Shown here: positions 63,382-64,000 of the stretch, piece by piece
Layout of the letters: every line of letters begins with the position of its first letter
How positions within the stretch are numbered: the stretch's first letter is position 1
NCBI RefSeq assembly: GCF_003111685.1
Contig: NZ_CP022192.1
Location: 141,292-205,291 of the forward strand
From: Alloyangia pacifica
Lineage (GTDB): Bacteria > Pseudomonadota > Alphaproteobacteria > Rhodobacterales > Rhodobacteraceae
Reading direction: 5' to 3'
DNA length: 64,000 nt
Program-made: the position numbers and the translations under genes
Notes under the pieces: model-generated
Told to the model about the DNA's origin: nothing
Databases searched by the model: none
Seen by the model: only the letters and a program-made list of their open reading frames with translations

Positions 63382-63889
63382 GGTGTCTCCTGTCCCGAAG
63401 CGGGCGCGGGGCGGATCCCCAGCGCCGCGCAGGCCGCGCGCATGACCAGCGCCAGCGCGGCCACCAGCGAGAGCGCGCAGAGCGCGTATTGAACCACGCC
63501 GTCGGCAGGCGCAGCAGGTTGGTCGAGAGATTCAGCATCTGGCTCAGCTGCGCGCTCTTGAAGACCGTGTAGGCGATGAGCACGAAGATCACCGCCCCGA
63601 GTAGCCCCGCGGCCACGTCGATCGCCCGGTTCAGCCGCGGCGAAAGATGCGGCTCGAAGATGTCGACGACGATATGCCCGTCGTCGCGGGGCGCAGAGCG
63701 CCATGCCGCCAAAGACGATGATCACCATGGTCATGATGACCAGATCCTGCGCGCCGTAGAGCGGCATGCCGAAGTTGCGGCCGATCACGTCGACCACGAT
63801 CACCCCGACAACGAAGAGCAGCCCCAGCGTGCCGAGGAACGCGGACAGGCTGATCAGCCCGTCGCGGTCTTTTGCAGCATGGCGCGCAT
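63378..63889 (-). pseudogene. dctQ: TRAP small permease with three one-base frame breaks
   Basis: The repaired protein is 170 residues with four hydrophobic segments. The start at 63889 overlaps the upstream dctP stop (TGATG). Breaks lie near 63872 (TTTT for TTTTT, giving MLQKDRDGLISLSAFLG), near 63690 (GGGG for GGG, giving MALCARDDGHIVVDIFEP) and near 63494 (CC for CCC, giving LPTAWVQYALC). The stop overlaps the dctM start. Total length becomes a multiple of three only after all three repairs. Confidence 0.78.
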
Positions 63890-64000
63890 CACTCGCCCCG
63901 CATCGCGGCCAGCGCCGCCGCGCCGCCGACCTCGGCGACATAGGAGTCGGTCACCTGTGCCAGCGCGTCGTCGAAGGCCTTGCTCTGCGCCGCGTCGAGA
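63889..64000 (-). CDS. dctP: TRAP substrate-binding protein, C-terminal end (partial)
   Basis: These are the last 36 codons of a leftward gene entering from the right edge; the visible end reads AAQSKAFDDALAQVTDSYVA and then an Ala-rich tail to the stop. The position directly before dctQ-dctM and the helical C-terminus identify it as the binding protein of the second TRAP system. The ligand is unknown. Confidence 0.65.
   Translation of the reverse strand, partial: LDAAQSKAFDDALAQVTDSYVAEVGGAAALAAMRGE

Noticed and set aside
1..64000. CRISPR arrays, tRNA/rRNA genes, IS elements or prophage
   Set aside because: I saw no regularly spaced repeats, no tRNA-like cloverleaf, no transposase and no phage protein while reading both strands; short RNA genes could still be missed by eye.

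Overview
The window is about 64 kb of high-GC DNA from an alphaproteobacterium, most likely a marine Rhodobacteraceae (Roseobacter-group) relative. Reasons: GC-rich codon use throughout, tightly overlapping operons (ATGA and TGATG junctions), TRAP transporters, an isatin-hydrolase-type cyclase, periplasmic nitrate reductase genes and an ExoY/Wzx/Wzy-type exopolysaccharide locus with a sulfotransferase. I see no tRNA, rRNA, CRISPR array, IS element or phage gene.

Layout. (1) 1-4463: the end of a homogentisate/tyrosine-type operon: fumarylacetoacetase C-terminus, an MBL-fold protein, an MhpA-like FAD monooxygenase, a DUF2783-like small protein, maleylacetoacetate isomerase and a MarR regulator. 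(2) 4589-6460: a TPC-type P1B metal ATPase. (3) 6502-36812: a catabolic island of about 30 kb that I read as indole/isatin/anthranilate degradation. It has an AraC regulator divergent from an iif-like set (SDR, StyA-like indole oxygenase, flavin reductase). Next come a two-domain 2-aminobenzoyl-CoA monooxygenase/reductase with SDR, RidA-like and hotdog thioesterase partners, a MarR regulator, an SDR/FAH-family/cupin operon, and an isatin-hydrolase-like enzyme. After these are an indolepyruvate:ferredoxin oxidoreductase pair flanked by two CrtI-like flavoproteins, a peptide-type ABC importer, a 2-aminobenzoate-CoA ligase and a TRAP importer. (4) 37078-43709: napFDAGHBC plus a small membrane protein. 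(5) 43938-61832: an exopolysaccharide locus. (6) 62085-64000: a second TRAP system, interrupted by several single-base frame breaks.

How the island may work: the oxygenase/reductase pair and an SDR would oxidise indole. Isatin-hydrolase-type chemistry would yield isatinate and then anthranilate. The CoA ligase would activate anthranilate and the bifunctional flavoprotein would hydroxylate and reduce the ring. The overlapping SDR, RidA-like and thioesterase genes would process the non-aromatic CoA ester. No enoyl-CoA hydratase, acyl-CoA dehydrogenase or thiolase is present, so the lower pathway is unresolved. A shared operator-like sequence lies about 43 bases before both the monooxygenase/reductase and the CoA ligase genes, and again between the cupin and isatin-hydrolase genes, which suggests one regulon. 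An AraC-style direct repeat precedes the iif-like genes.

Six frame breaks between 61.3 and 63.9 kb each look like a one-base change in a short homopolymer. They more likely reflect sequence errors than gene decay.
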